Position numbers and translations under genes: made by a program. Positions 1-9,165 of a stretch of 64,000 nucleotides of DNA are shown here, one piece after another. Source of the stretch: Oscillospiraceae bacterium (GTDB lineage: Bacteria; Bacillota; Clostridia; Oscillospirales; Ruminococcaceae); assembly GCA_017460955.1 (NCBI GenBank), contig JAFTZY010000070.1, positions 1 to 64,000 of the forward strand, given 5' to 3'. The notes under the pieces were generated by a model. It was not told the origin of the DNA. It saw nothing but the letters and a program-made list of their open reading frames with translations, and did no database searches. How positions within the stretch are numbered: the first letter of the stretch is position 1; each line of letters begins with the position of its first letter.

Positions 1-273
1 ACATTTCTCCGATCTTGTCAAGCCCTTTTTCAAACTTTTTCAAAATCTTTTTCGTGGCTCCGCTCCCCCAGCACCGGAAGTCCCCTTCCCGCTGCGACAG
101 CTCTATTATTATACCACGGCAGCGCCGGATTGTCAAGTAAATTTTTCCCATCCCCGCCGCCCCGCTTTTTGTGCTTTTTCACGTATTTTCCGCTTTGTTC
201 ACCATATTGCACATCATCGTATCAAAAATCAGTCTCTACATTGGTCAAATAGCACAAAATCGCAATCTCCCCC
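1..273. other. AT-richer intergenic stretch, no gene seen
   Basis: This leader at the window edge is clearly richer in A and T than the genes that follow and carries runs of T. I see no credible coding frame, RNA gene or strong hairpin in it. It may hold the end of the untranslated region of a gene outside the window. Confidence 0.6.
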
Positions 274-302
274 TTTTCATTTCTCTCGTTTTATGGTATA
301 AT
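274..302 (+). promoter_or_regulatory. Probable promoter of phosphoglucomutase gene
   Basis: A TATAAT box at 297-302 is preceded by TGG, giving an extended -10. The -35 at 274-279 (TTTTCA) is weak, with a 17-base spacer. It lies about 60 bases before the pgm start. A perfect 7-bp inverted repeat with a two-base gap (AAGGACC/GGTCCTT, 319-334) follows in the leader. Confidence 0.65.
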
Positions 303-363
303 ATAGGTAATTGTTTTTAAGGACCCCGGTCCTTGCAATGAATATGACTTAGGAGGTTTCTGT

Positions 364-2076
364 ATGTCTGTAATGGAGCTTTATCATACCTGGTGTCAGA
401 ATGCAGTGGATGATCCCGATCTTCTGGCTGAGCTGAAAACCGTGGAAGGGCAGGAGGCCGAGATCCGCGACCGTTTCTACCGCGATCTGGAATTCGGCAC
501 GGGCGGTCTGCGCGGCGTGATCGGAGCCGGCACCAACCGCATGAACGTGTACACGGTACGCCGTGCCACGCAGGGTCTGGCCAACTATGTGAAGGCCGAT
601 TTTGCCGAGCCGAGCGTTGCCATTTCCTATGACAGCCGCATCAAGTCCGATGTATTCGCCAAGGCCGCAGCTTCCGTGCTGGCTGCCAACGGCATCAAGG
701 TACACATTTATACCGAGCTCATGCCCACCCCGATGCTCTCCTGGGCGGTACGCGCCCTGGGCTGCAGCGCCGGCATCATGGTGACGGCCTCCCACAACCC
801 GGCCAAGTACAACGGCTACAAGGCCTACGGTGCGGACGGCTGCCAGATCACCCTTGAGGTGGCCGAGAAGGTGCTCGCACAGATCAATGCCCTTGACACC
901 TTCAAGGATGTCAGGACCACCGACTTTGACAAGGCTGTGGCCGACGGCATGATCTCCTATATCAAGCAGGATGTGATCGAGGATTACTTCAGGAACGTGC
1001 TCGCACAGGGCATCAACACTTCCCTGTGCAAGGACAGCGGTCTGAAGATCGTCTACACGCCCCTCAACGGCACCGGCAACAAGCCCGTGCGTGAGATCCT
1101 CTCCCGCATCGGCATCAAGGATGTGACGGTCGTGGCTGAGCAGGAAGATCCCGACGGCAACTTCCCGACCTGCCCGTATCCGAACCCGGAGATCCGCGAG
1201 GCGCTCCAGCTGGGACTCCAGTACTGTGACAAGGTCAAGCCCGACCTGCTGCTGGCCACCGATCCGGACTGTGACCGTGTGGGCATTGCCGTTCCGGACG
1301 GCGACGATTATGCGCTGTTCTCCGGCAACGAGGTCGGTGCAATGCTGACCGAGTACATTTGCAGCCAGCGTGTGAAGAACGGTACGATGCCGAAGGACCC
1401 GATCGTGGTCAAGACCATCGTGACCACGGATCTGGTACGCGCCATTGCCAAGGAATACGGCTTCTCGGTGATCGAGGTGCTCACGGGCTTCAAGTTCATC
1501 GGTGAGCAGATCGGCTTCCTGGAGCAGAAGGGCGAGGAGGACCGCTATGTCTTTGGCTTCGAGGAGAGCTACGGCTATCTTGCCGGCTCCTATGTGCGCG
1601 ACAAGGATGCGGTCGTGGCCTCCATGCTCATCTGTGAGATGGCTGCCTATTATCGCACGCAGGGCATTTCGATGCTCCAGGCACGCGAGAACCTGTACAA
1701 GAAGTACGGCGTGTTCCGCCACTCGCTCGAGAGCTTTGCCTTTGAGGGCGAGACCGGCATGAACAAGATGCAGGCCCTGATGCAGAGCCTGCGTGACGAG
1801 CAGCCCGCTGCCATCGGCGGACTGAAGGTCGTATCCGTTTCCGACTACCTCACGAGCGAGACAAAGAATGTGGCAACGGGCGAAAAGACGGCCATCACCC
1901 TGCCCAAGTCCAATGTTCTGGTATTCGATCTGGACGAGGGGGCCAAGGTGGTCATCCGTCCGTCCGGCACCGAGCCGAAGATCAAGTGCTACTACACCAC
2001 CGTGGGCAGCACGATGGACGACGCCATTGCCACCGAGGGCAAGCTCAAGGCGGACTTTGACAAGCTCTTCCAGTAA
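364..2076 (+). CDS. pgm: Phosphoglucomutase/phosphomannomutase family protein
   Basis: A 570-residue alpha-D-phosphohexomutase, expected to interconvert hexose 1- and 6-phosphates in the cytoplasm and so link glycogen or cell-wall sugar nucleotides to glycolysis. The phosphoserine loop TASHNP is near residue 140, the metal-binding loop DPDCDR near 300 and the phosphate-binding RPSGTEPK near 535. Order and length are typical of the long Firmicute form (PgcA-like). AGGAGG sits just before the ATG. The gene is monocistronic, with its own promoter and a terminator shared with the convergent gene. Whether glucose or mannose phosphate is preferred cannot be read from the sequence. Confidence 0.95.
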   Translation: MSVMELYHTWCQNAVDDPDLLAELKTVEGQEAEIRDRFYRDLEFGTGGLRGVIGAGTNRMNVYTVRRATQGLANYVKADFAEPSVAISYDSRIKSDVFAKAAASVLAANGIKVHIYTELMPTPMLSWAVRALGCSAGIMVTASHNPAKYNGYKAYGADGCQITLEVAEKVLAQINALDTFKDVRTTDFDKAVADGMISYIKQDVIEDYFRNVLAQGINTSLCKDSGLKIVYTPLNGTGNKPVREILSRIGIKDVTVVAEQEDPDGNFPTCPYPNPEIREALQLGLQYCDKVKPDLLLATDPDCDRVGIAVPDGDDYALFSGNEVGAMLTEYICSQRVKNGTMPKDPIVVKTIVTTDLVRAIAKEYGFSVIEVLTGFKFIGEQIGFLEQKGEEDRYVFGFEESYGYLAGSYVRDKDAVVASMLICEMAAYYRTQGISMLQARENLYKKYGVFRHSLESFAFEGETGMNKMQALMQSLRDEQPAAIGGLKVVSVSDYLTSETKNVATGEKTAITLPKSNVLVFDLDEGAKVVIRPSGTEPKIKCYYTTVGSTMDDAIATEGKLKADFDKLFQ

Positions 2077-2086
2077 CTGCACATTC

Positions 2087-2129
2087 AAAAACGCCCCTTC
2101 CGTACCAAGCGGAAGGGGCGGTTTTTATT
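2087..2129. terminator. Bidirectional terminator between pgm and the DHHW gene
   Basis: An 11-bp stem CGCCCCTTCCG/CGGAAGGGGCG (2092-2102 and 2110-2120) has an A run before it and a T run after it. It serves both convergent genes; the stop codon of the minus-strand gene lies in the T run. Confidence 0.9.
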
Positions 2130-3210
2130 CCCACAGCTCCTGCCAGCGGCGGATGCTGCTGAGGAAGAGGACCTGTGTATAGTCCTGCGGGTCGGCGGCT
2201 TCCGCGAAGGCCTCCCCGGTCTGGGTGAGATCGACGATGCAGACCTCGCTGTAATGCTGCACGAGGAAGGGGACGATGCAGTCGGCAAAATCGTCCTTAT
2301 ACAGCAGCAGGCGCTTGCCGTTGTCGGCATCGGTGGTGACAGTCAGCTTCATGCAGGGCGTCCCCAGATAGTAGCGGTACGGGTCCTCGCTCGTCAGTGC
2401 AGCCGGCGCGGACAGCTGCGTTCCGCGGTCCTCGGTCGTGCCGTCCTGATAGACGGCCTGCACGCCCGTGATGTGTACACCCGCTTCGTTGCCGTAGCGG
2501 TCGAGCACATCGGGACGCACCGTATCGCAAAGCGTGCGGCGGTACAGATCCCCGCGGAACTCCGTGGTCAGGTGGGTGATGACAAAGCGATTGTACGGGA
2601 TGGGGGTGAAGCCCATCTTCTGGATGGCTGCCTGGTAGAGATAATACCCCGCATAGCCGGTGCAGTGGGTATCCGTGCGGTAATAGATGTAGCTGTCCTT
2701 CCGGGAGGAGAGCACGCCCCGCGCATCCACGCAGCGGATGCCCGACACCGCACTGTCATAGACACCGCGGATGAGGGACTCCTGGTCGGCGCTCACCGCA
2801 TTGGCGGGCAGGTCGCTCTCATAGATCTCCGCCGCCGAGGGGATGAGCACAAGGTACGTCGGGAGCGCATTGGCCCCATAGAAGGTATTGACGGGCTCGG
2901 CCAGGACCTTGGCATCCGCTGCGGGCTCACTTTGCTTCTCGAGGAGCTTGTCGGAGGTGACATACACCCCCTGCACCATCTTTTCCCCCACGAACAGGTC
3001 CGTTCTGCTTTTGAGCCGGAACAGGCTGTCCCGAAAGCCCATATGCTCCCGGAGCGTGCTCTCGAGCTGCTGCGTCCAGGCGCCGCTTGCCAGCGTGGCA
3101 GCGGTCGGCTTCGGGAAATACGGGGACAGATCGTGCATACTCGCGGCGATCACGGCGATCCAGACCGCTCCCACGACAATGAGCATGGCATGGTGTACAA
3201 AATGTTTCAT
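2125..3210 (-). CDS. DHHW-family (AlgX/AlgJ-like) protein with altered active site
   Basis: A 361-residue protein with one N-terminal membrane anchor (about residues 8-24) and an extracellular SGNH-like domain. Members of this family usually sit beside an MBOAT acyltransferase, as here, and take part in O-acetylation of exported polysaccharide. The DxH pair is present as D180-T-H182, but the following Trp is Cys183. The C-terminal block reads KDDFADCIVPF, where I recall relatives having KDSY-A-N-C-F-VPF, so the expected nucleophilic Ser is Asp307. I infer that hydrolase or transferase activity is lost or changed. It is the last gene of the alaS-led unit, 12 bases after the MBOAT gene, with a strong GAGGGGGAG ribosome site. 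Confidence 0.8.
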   Translation of the reverse strand: MKHFVHHAMLIVVGAVWIAVIAASMHDLSPYFPKPTAATLASGAWTQQLESTLREHMGFRDSLFRLKSRTDLFVGEKMVQGVYVTSDKLLEKQSEPAADAKVLAEPVNTFYGANALPTYLVLIPSAAEIYESDLPANAVSADQESLIRGVYDSAVSGIRCVDARGVLSSRKDSYIYYRTDTHCTGYAGYYLYQAAIQKMGFTPIPYNRFVITHLTTEFRGDLYRRTLCDTVRPDVLDRYGNEAGVHITGVQAVYQDGTTEDRGTQLSAPAALTSEDPYRYYLGTPCMKLTVTTDADNGKRLLLYKDDFADCIVPFLVQHYSEVCIVDLTQTGEAFAEAADPQDYTQVLFLSSIRRWQELWE

Positions 3211-3222
3211 GGTCTCCCCCTC

Positions 3223-4587
3223 TCACAACAGCAGCCAGAGCATCGGCTCGCGGTCGGTATAGAGCATCGAGCCCAGGCAGAAGATCAGGAGCCCCGCATG
3301 GATCACGGGTGTCAGGATCTGCATGCCCTGGCCGACCCTGGTGGTCGCCAGACGCTCGGTGATGTTGCGGAACAGATCCGTTGCCGTATACAGGCCCAGC
3401 AGCAGGATGGCCGCATAGGAGGTCAGGAAGTAGATGCCGCTGCGGTCGGCAAGACCTGCGCCGAAGCCGAGCATGGCACGCCAGTACTGCCCCGCCTCCC
3501 CGAGGCTCCCCGTATAGAAGAGCACCCACGAGAACTGCACGGTGATGAGGGCATAGAGCACACCGAAAATATAGTGCCTGCGGATGTAGCGCTCAAGCAC
3601 GGTCTGCTCGAACACCAGAAGCAGTCCGATGCACAGGCCCCACAGCAGAAATTGCAGGCGCATCCCGTACCATGCGCCGATGAGCACCCAGGTGAGCACT
3701 TGTCCGGCATAGCTCTGCCATTTCTTCTGGGCACCGCCAAGGAGGAAGTGCCGGAAATTGGTCTGGAACCAGAGCAGCACGGTGATGTTCCAGCTCTGCA
3801 TGAAGGCGGTGATGCCGGGACAGAAGAAGGGATGGCTGAAATTCCGGGGCAGCTCAAAGCCGAAGCATTTGCCGATCCCCCTTGCCATTTCCGCGTAGCC
3901 CATGAGCTCGAAGTACAGGTACAGCGAAAAGGCGATGGTCGTCAGCCATGCCGTGAGCATGCTCATGCTGCCGGTCGGCGTCTGCCGCAGCTCCCGGAAG
4001 AGGAAGCCAAAGGTATCGGCCAGGATGACCTTTTCGGCAAGACCGCGGATAAAGATCCCAAGTCCCTCGCTCAGGCCGATGATGTTGGTGCGGCGCTTCC
4101 CGAGCTGCTCGGAGAATTCCACATAATTCATCAGCGGTCCCGCGTACAGCACGGGGAACAGAAACAGGTACAGCGCCAGATCCTGAATCCGCACGGCGGC
4201 CGGGTGGCGCTTGCGGTACACGCCGATGAGGTAGGCCAGTCCCTGCAGGGAGTAGACGGCAATGCCGAAGGGAAAGAAGGTCCTGCCGTTGAGGAACGCG
4301 GCATAGCGGATGAGGGCCATCGCCGCCGTCTGGGTGACGGCGGAGAGCGCGAGCAGGACGGTACAGAGCGTCCGTTTCCGTGCATGGCGCTCGAGCAGCA
4401 GCCCCACCCCGAAGTCAAAGAAGAGGAAGGCGGCAGGATAGAGCACCCGCACGGGGCTCCCCCATCCGTAGATCACAAGGCTCCCGGCCAGCAGGTACCA
4501 CTGCTTGCCCTTCTCGGGGATGCAGTAGTAGAGCAGCAGCAGCACGGGCAGGGTCAGGACCGTAAATGTCAGTGAGGACAATGGCAT
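3223..4587 (-). CDS. MBOAT family protein (AlgI/DltB-like), catalytic His replaced
   Basis: A 454-residue polytopic membrane protein with about ten hydrophobic segments, resembling the MBOAT O-acyltransferases that pass acyl groups across the membrane to a DHHW/AlgX-type partner, here the next gene. Three histidines that are usually conserved are absent. The RWHIS-like block reads SWNIT near residue 265-269, the WHG block reads WYG (Tyr307), and the WGLxHG block reads WGLCIG (Ile320). The fold and gene pairing support the family; activity is doubtful. The gene starts three bases after the rnmV stop, in the alaS-led unit. Confidence 0.8.
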   Translation of the reverse strand: MPLSSLTFTVLTLPVLLLLYYCIPEKGKQWYLLAGSLVIYGWGSPVRVLYPAAFLFFDFGVGLLLERHARKRTLCTVLLALSAVTQTAAMALIRYAAFLNGRTFFPFGIAVYSLQGLAYLIGVYRKRHPAAVRIQDLALYLFLFPVLYAGPLMNYVEFSEQLGKRRTNIIGLSEGLGIFIRGLAEKVILADTFGFLFRELRQTPTGSMSMLTAWLTTIAFSLYLYFELMGYAEMARGIGKCFGFELPRNFSHPFFCPGITAFMQSWNITVLLWFQTNFRHFLLGGAQKKWQSYAGQVLTWVLIGAWYGMRLQFLLWGLCIGLLLVFEQTVLERYIRRHYIFGVLYALITVQFSWVLFYTGSLGEAGQYWRAMLGFGAGLADRSGIYFLTSYAAILLLGLYTATDLFRNITERLATTRVGQGMQILTPVIHAGLLIFCLGSMLYTDREPMLWLLL

Positions 4588-4590
4588 GGA

Positions 4591-5181
4591 TCACGCCTCT
4601 GCTTTCCGGGATTCCATCCTTTGCAGGAATTCCTCCCTGTTCATCATCGAATTGAGCACCTCTAAGAGAGCCGCTGCCGACATCAGGGACGGCAGTCCGA
4701 GCTCCCTTTGCAGCGCCCGCCGGTTCTCGGCACTGCTCTGTCGTCCGCTCAGGCCCGTCATGTACAGATCCGCCTTGGTGATGGGCTCCCCCGCGGGGAC
4801 CTCCTCTGTGAGCACGCCCGCCCGCCGGAAGGCCTCGAGGAGGACCTGCGGATCCATCCCCTCCACACCGAGCTTGCCCTCGGCGGAGGGCTTTTCCTTG
4901 CGCCGCTCCTTCCCGAACACGTCGGGAATGTAGATGTGCCGCACCTCCCCCTCGGAGACCGCCCCCTTGAGGTAGCTGCGGATGCGAAAGCCCGCCCGGT
5001 CCGAATCCGTCAGGATCAGGATGCCCGTTGTTTTTGCATAGTACCGGATGAGCCCGAGCAGCTCCTCATCCGCAAAGACCCGGAACCCGTGCGTGGGGAT
5101 GATGACCGCCTGCACGAGGGACCCGAGCTTGATCTTGTCATATTTGCCTTCCACGATGATGGCCTGTCTGATCCGCAGCAT
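4591..5181 (-). CDS. rnmV: Toprim-domain ribonuclease M5-like protein
   Basis: A 196-residue protein beginning MLRIRQAIIVEGKYD, with an N-terminal Toprim domain: the acidic EGKYD motif and TDSDRAGFRIR near residues 60-70. RNase M5 makes the final cut in 5S rRNA maturation. A C-terminal DUF4093-like tail is present. I place the start at 5181 because GGGAAGGAGGT lies directly before it; an in-frame ATG at 5208 has no such site. It lies between holA and the MBOAT gene. ksgA, often next to rnmV, is not here. Another primase-like nuclease role is possible but less likely. Confidence 0.82.
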   Translation of the reverse strand: MLRIRQAIIVEGKYDKIKLGSLVQAVIIPTHGFRVFADEELLGLIRYYAKTTGILILTDSDRAGFRIRSYLKGAVSEGEVRHIYIPDVFGKERRKEKPSAEGKLGVEGMDPQVLLEAFRRAGVLTEEVPAGEPITKADLYMTGLSGRQSSAENRRALQRELGLPSLMSAAALLEVLNSMMNREEFLQRMESRKAEA

Positions 5182-5204
5182 CCGTACCTCCTTCCCGGCG
5201 GCAG

Positions 5205-6236
5205 TCAACGCCGCAGCATCTCCACAATGGTCCTTTCAAACAGTACCCGCTCGTCCACCGCACCGGAATGCAGCTGCTTTTCGGCACGGCACAGAAGCTG
5301 TAGGCAGCGGGTGATATGCTCCGGCGTCTCCCCCATGCTGTCCCGGAAGGCACGCTCCACAGCAAAGCCGAACCGGTAGGAGAAGTCCTCCGTCATCTGC
5401 TGTGCCGACCGTCCCGTGCGCCGGGCGGCCGCCGCTCTTTGCAGATCGATCATCGTCCCGGCAAGCGTGGCCATGAGATAGGGCATCTCCACCTGCATCG
5501 CCAGAAGCTCATCCACGGCATGCATCGCCTCCCCGGCCCGGTAGCGCAGCACGGCGCCCGTGAGGGCATAGACGGTCGTCTCGAGCTGGGGCGTGACCAT
5601 CTCGAGCACCATCTGCTCGGTGATCTCCCCGCCGTCGGCATAGGCACAGAGCTTGCCCATCTCCTGCCGGATGGCAAGGCTCTGACAGCCGCACTGCTGG
5701 GCCAGTGCCTGCGCCGCCGGACGCTCCATGGTACACCCGTTTTTGCGGGCAAGCGCCGTGATCTCGGTCGCCAGCTGCGAGAGGCTTTTGGGCTCGCACA
5801 CCACGAGCGTCCCGGTCTTGCCGATGCGGTCGATGAGGGTCTTGTTCCTGGCCGTGGGCTTCTTGTTCCTGCCCGTTTTGCCGCCGTAGATGTCAAAGCC
5901 CGTCACATCGAAGATCAGCACCGTCTGCGGCCCGACCTCCTCCAGAAGTGCGAGCATCGCCTTGCGCTGCGGCTCCCGGAGCGTCTCCATATTGCAGTCA
6001 TGGATGTGGATGCAGTTGTAATCGGTCAGCATCGGGCACAGCTGCACCTCATCGGAGAGTGCGTCAAGATCGGGCTGCGTACCGTCAATGCGCGTCGCGC
6101 TCCCGCCGGCAGCCTTGATGATGCGGCGCACGCAGTTCTCCACAGCCAGGGTATCGCTGCCGAAGCAGTAGTACAGATTCGAGAGCCTCTTCTGCCGCAG
6201 CTGCTCCTGCAGGCCCTTGCCATCAAGTGTCGCCAT
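5205..6236 (-). CDS. holA: DNA polymerase III delta subunit
   Basis: A 343-residue clamp-loader subunit that opens the sliding clamp during DNA replication. The opening LSNLYYCFGSDTLAVENCV is the degenerate P-loop region of HolA, and the central block IFDVTGFDIYG and the C-terminal helical domain fit the family and its usual length. AAGGAGGATCT precedes the ATG. Its start overlaps the end of comEC by 14 bases; comEC-holA is the order common in Firmicutes. It is translated as part of the alaS-led unit. Confidence 0.93.
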   Translation of the reverse strand: MATLDGKGLQEQLRQKRLSNLYYCFGSDTLAVENCVRRIIKAAGGSATRIDGTQPDLDALSDEVQLCPMLTDYNCIHIHDCNMETLREPQRKAMLALLEEVGPQTVLIFDVTGFDIYGGKTGRNKKPTARNKTLIDRIGKTGTLVVCEPKSLSQLATEITALARKNGCTMERPAAQALAQQCGCQSLAIRQEMGKLCAYADGGEITEQMVLEMVTPQLETTVYALTGAVLRYRAGEAMHAVDELLAMQVEMPYLMATLAGTMIDLQRAAAARRTGRSAQQMTEDFSYRFGFAVERAFRDSMGETPEHITRCLQLLCRAEKQLHSGAVDERVLFERTIVEMLRR

Positions 6237-8232
6237 AGATCCTCCTTACCCGGCATGTGCCGTTCTCCCGGAGCGTGAGCTCCAGGCCGTTTCCAGTTTC
6301 CGAAAGCGAAAGTGTCTGCGTGCCGGACAATTGCAGCGTCTGTTTTGTACAAAAGACATCGCACGCACCGCAGAGAATGTGTACGCCGTCCGGCGCGGCC
6401 GCAAGGCGCACCGCCCCTTCTCCGAGGGTGAGCGTCCCCACCTCCTCCACCGGAACGCCCAGGAGCGTTTCGCGGGGCGGGGACTGCATGCTCCACACAT
6501 GCGCCGGTGGGAGATCCTCCAGAAGCGCCGCATACTGCGCAAGTCCCGCCTCCCTCGGGCGGTACAGGACGATCCCGTCGAGCTGCCGGACGCTCTGCTG
6601 TGCAAGGTAGGCATCCGCATACGACACGCCCGGGGCGTACCCCGTCAGATCGACGAGCACGGCATCCTGTCCGCTGCACACGGCCAGTACGCAGTCATAG
6701 TCCCCGCCAAGGACGGCCACCCGCAGCGACGGCGGGCGCAGCATGCGCTCGACACCGCACACGGCAAAGCAGAGGCACACCGCAAAGCCCATGGCATACC
6801 CCGTCAGCCGGGGATCACGCCACAGCGCCCAGACGAGTACGCCAAACGCAGCGCCCAGAAGGAGCAGTCCCGGCAGGAGCCGCCCGTCCACGCCCATATG
6901 CGTACCCGGCACGGCGGTGACGAGCCCCGTTCCCTTCAGCACGCCCCGGCACAGGAGCTGTGCGCCGTGCAAAAGCGCTTCCCCCACCGGGCCGTAGCAG
7001 CCAAAGAACAGTGCGGCAAGTCCGAGCAGCATCGCGGCCATGCACACGGGGACGAACAGGAGGTTCGAGAGCGGGGAGATCAGCGAGATCTCCCGGAAAT
7101 ACAGCGCACTTGCCGGGAGCACGCACAGCGAGACGGTACACAGCGACGCACAGTACTGCAGGGCGCGTCCCCGGAGGGTGGCCGTTTCCATACGCTGTGT
7201 GAGGACCCGCGCTGCCGTGCCGATGCCGAAGGCACCGCTGCACGAGAGCCAGAAGGCGGCGCTGCACACTGCAAACGGGCAGACGAGCCCGAGCACGAGC
7301 ATGGCCACGCCCAGGGAATTGAACGGGTCGGACCGGCGGAAGAACAGCCGTGCGCTTTGCGAGAGCAGGAGCATGATCGCTGCCCTTGCCACCGAGACGC
7401 TCAGTCCCGTGCAAAGCATGAACACAAGGCACAGTGCCGTGCTCACACCGAACACCGTATACCGTCCCGCCCGGAGCCTTCGCAGCACAAAGCTCACCAG
7501 GAGCGCCAGGAAATCAAGATGCAGGCCCGACACCGCCAGCACATGGCCGATGCCGGCTCGGTAGAGCGCATCCCGGTCGCCCTGCGCAAGTCCCGACTTG
7601 TCGCCGAAGAGCATCCCGGTCAGGAAGGCCGCCGTGTTCTCGTCCATCCGCAGGCGCATACGCTTGCACATGCTCGAGCGCCAGTTCTGTACCGTCCGCC
7701 GCACACCGGGCAGGGAATGCCCCGTGCGCGTCAGGTGCGCCGTGCTGTCAAAGCGCAGGAAGATCATCCGGGAGGCCGCATCGGCGCTGCTGTCAAAGAG
7801 GTAGGTGCGCTGCGGCACCGAAGGGATCCCCGTCACACGCACGCCCTCGTCATAGGCAAGCCCCTCGTCCGGGCCGGTCACCTGCACGCGCACAGGAACC
7901 CCGTTCTCGTCCGTGCCGGTGATCTCCAAAGAGGCATAGCCGCCCGTGTAGCTTCTTATACGGGTGACATAGCCCGTGACGGTCATCTGCGTGCCCGCAC
8001 GTTCCTTCAGCGGATCCGCATAGAAGTGCTGCGTCCCCCAACAGACACAGCACGCTATCAGGACTGACAGCGTGCTGAGCAGTAGATATTGGCGCCGGCG
8101 CAGACCGGCGGCCGTCAGGGCTGCCGCGCCTGCCAGTCCCACTGCGGCGGCACCCTGCTGCCAGGGCACCATGCAGGCAATGGTTAGTCCGAGGATGTAG
8201 GAAAGACCCATCCAGAGTGCCGGACGCTTCAC
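6223..8232 (-). CDS. comEC: ComEC/Rec2-type DNA uptake channel
   Basis: A 669-residue membrane protein expected to form the inner-membrane channel for single-stranded DNA in competence. An N-terminal DUF4131-like region (about 1-190) is followed by the competence domain with the signature HVLAVSGLH near residue 225 and many hydrophobic helices. The C-terminal 170 residues sit where a metallo-beta-lactamase-like domain is usual, but no HxHxDH is visible; the region opens with VLGGDYDCVL and VDLTGY. It starts with GTG and a poor ribosome site, nine bases after the phosphoribosyltransferase stop. comEA and comF homologues lie elsewhere in the window. Confidence 0.92.
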   Translation of the reverse strand: MKRPALWMGLSYILGLTIACMVPWQQGAAAVGLAGAAALTAAGLRRRQYLLLSTLSVLIACCVCWGTQHFYADPLKERAGTQMTVTGYVTRIRSYTGGYASLEITGTDENGVPVRVQVTGPDEGLAYDEGVRVTGIPSVPQRTYLFDSSADAASRMIFLRFDSTAHLTRTGHSLPGVRRTVQNWRSSMCKRMRLRMDENTAAFLTGMLFGDKSGLAQGDRDALYRAGIGHVLAVSGLHLDFLALLVSFVLRRLRAGRYTVFGVSTALCLVFMLCTGLSVSVARAAIMLLLSQSARLFFRRSDPFNSLGVAMLVLGLVCPFAVCSAAFWLSCSGAFGIGTAARVLTQRMETATLRGRALQYCASLCTVSLCVLPASALYFREISLISPLSNLLFVPVCMAAMLLGLAALFFGCYGPVGEALLHGAQLLCRGVLKGTGLVTAVPGTHMGVDGRLLPGLLLLGAAFGVLVWALWRDPRLTGYAMGFAVCLCFAVCGVERMLRPPSLRVAVLGGDYDCVLAVCSGQDAVLVDLTGYAPGVSYADAYLAQQSVRQLDGIVLYRPREAGLAQYAALLEDLPPAHVWSMQSPPRETLLGVPVEEVGTLTLGEGAVRLAAAPDGVHILCGACDVFCTKQTLQLSGTQTLSLSETGNGLELTLRENGTCRVRRIYGDT

Positions 8233-8241
8233 CCTGCCCGG

Positions 8242-8784
8242 TCAGTCCTTGAAGAACAGCGGCAGGGGATCGAGGAACACGATGTCCTCCCGCTCGGCGG
8301 CATCCCCCTCGGCAAGCACGGCGGCCTCTCCGGCCACGGTGCCGCCCGCTTCACGGACCAGCGCCTCGAGGGCACGCAGGGACTCGCCCGTGCTGATGAC
8401 ATCGTCCACGATGAGCACGCGCTGCCCCGCAAGGAGCGCTGCCTTGTCCCCGTCCAGATGCAGCACCTGGGGCTGGGCGGTCGTGATGGACTTGACCTCC
8501 ACCGAGAGCACGTCCTGCATATAGAGCTTGACGGATTTCCTGGCGACCACATAGGTCCTGCCGCTCTGCCTTGCCATTTCGTAGGCAAGCGGGATGCCCT
8601 TGCTCTCGGCGGTGAGGATCACATCAAATTCCGGCACCTTGGCAAGCAGCTGCTTTGCGCTCTCCACCGTGACCTCCACATCGGAGAACATGATGAACGC
8701 GGCGATATCGAGCTTGTCATTCACGGCGCATTTCTTGAGCTTCCGGGGAAGCCCTGCCACTGTCATTTCATAGAATTCTGCCAT
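8242..8784 (-). CDS. Adenine phosphoribosyltransferase-like protein
   Basis: A 180-residue type I phosphoribosyltransferase. The PRPP loop VLIVDDVISTGES (about residues 123-135) is intact, and the hood region TAESKGIPLAYEMA resembles Apt. The probable role is purine salvage, making a nucleotide from a free base and PRPP. It lies between the HIT gene and comEC in a tight minus-strand run. A xanthine- or regulatory-type PRT cannot be ruled out from motifs alone, so no symbol is given. Confidence 0.85.
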   Translation of the reverse strand: MAEFYEMTVAGLPRKLKKCAVNDKLDIAAFIMFSDVEVTVESAKQLLAKVPEFDVILTAESKGIPLAYEMARQSGRTYVVARKSVKLYMQDVLSVEVKSITTAQPQVLHLDGDKAALLAGQRVLIVDDVISTGESLRALEALVREAGGTVAGEAAVLAEGDAAEREDIVFLDPLPLFFKD

Positions 8785-8800
8785 GTCAATCCCCCCTGCA

Positions 8801-9151
8801 TCAGCCGAGCGACTGCTCGCCCCAGCCCATCTTACGGCCGGCCAGCAGATGAAAATGCAGATGCATCACGCTCTGTCCGGCATCCTCGCCGCAGTTGTTG
8901 ATGATCCGGTAGCTGTCGATACCCTCATCGGCTGCGACCTTGGCGGCAGCCTCGAAGATCTTGGCGACATACTGCGAATTGTCCGCTGTGATCTTCTTGG
9001 CACAGCAGATATGGGTCTTGGGTACAAAGAGATAGTGTACCGGTGCGATCGGGGAGATGTCCTTGAAGGCAAATACGGCATCATCCTCATACACCTTGGC
9101 CGAGGGGATCTCCCCGGCAATGATCTTACAAAACAGGCAATCCTGCTCCAT
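8801..9151 (-). CDS. HIT family nucleotide-binding protein
   Basis: A 116-residue histidine-triad protein. The triad HLHFHLL sits near residue 97, and the N-terminal CLFCKIIAGEIPS is typical of Hint-like bacterial HIT proteins, which hydrolyse nucleoside phosphoramidates or aminoacyl-adenylates. Length is normal for the family. It follows alaS by 14 bases, which fits the proposed role of such proteins in removing aminoacyl-AMP made by tRNA synthetases; that link is an inference. Confidence 0.92.
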   Translation of the reverse strand: MEQDCLFCKIIAGEIPSAKVYEDDAVFAFKDISPIAPVHYLFVPKTHICCAKKITADNSQYVAKIFEAAAKVAADEGIDSYRIINNCGEDAGQSVMHLHFHLLAGRKMGWGEQSLG

Positions 9152-9165
9152 GATAAGCTCCTCCC

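Noticed and set aside
30..212. 60-codon minus-strand frame at the window start
   Set aside because: No ribosome site or motif, and it lies in an AT-rich intergenic stretch.
349..2088. Long open frame on the minus strand opposite pgm
   Set aside because: It mirrors a gene with clear phosphohexomutase motifs, has no family motif, and arises from GC-rich codon bias.
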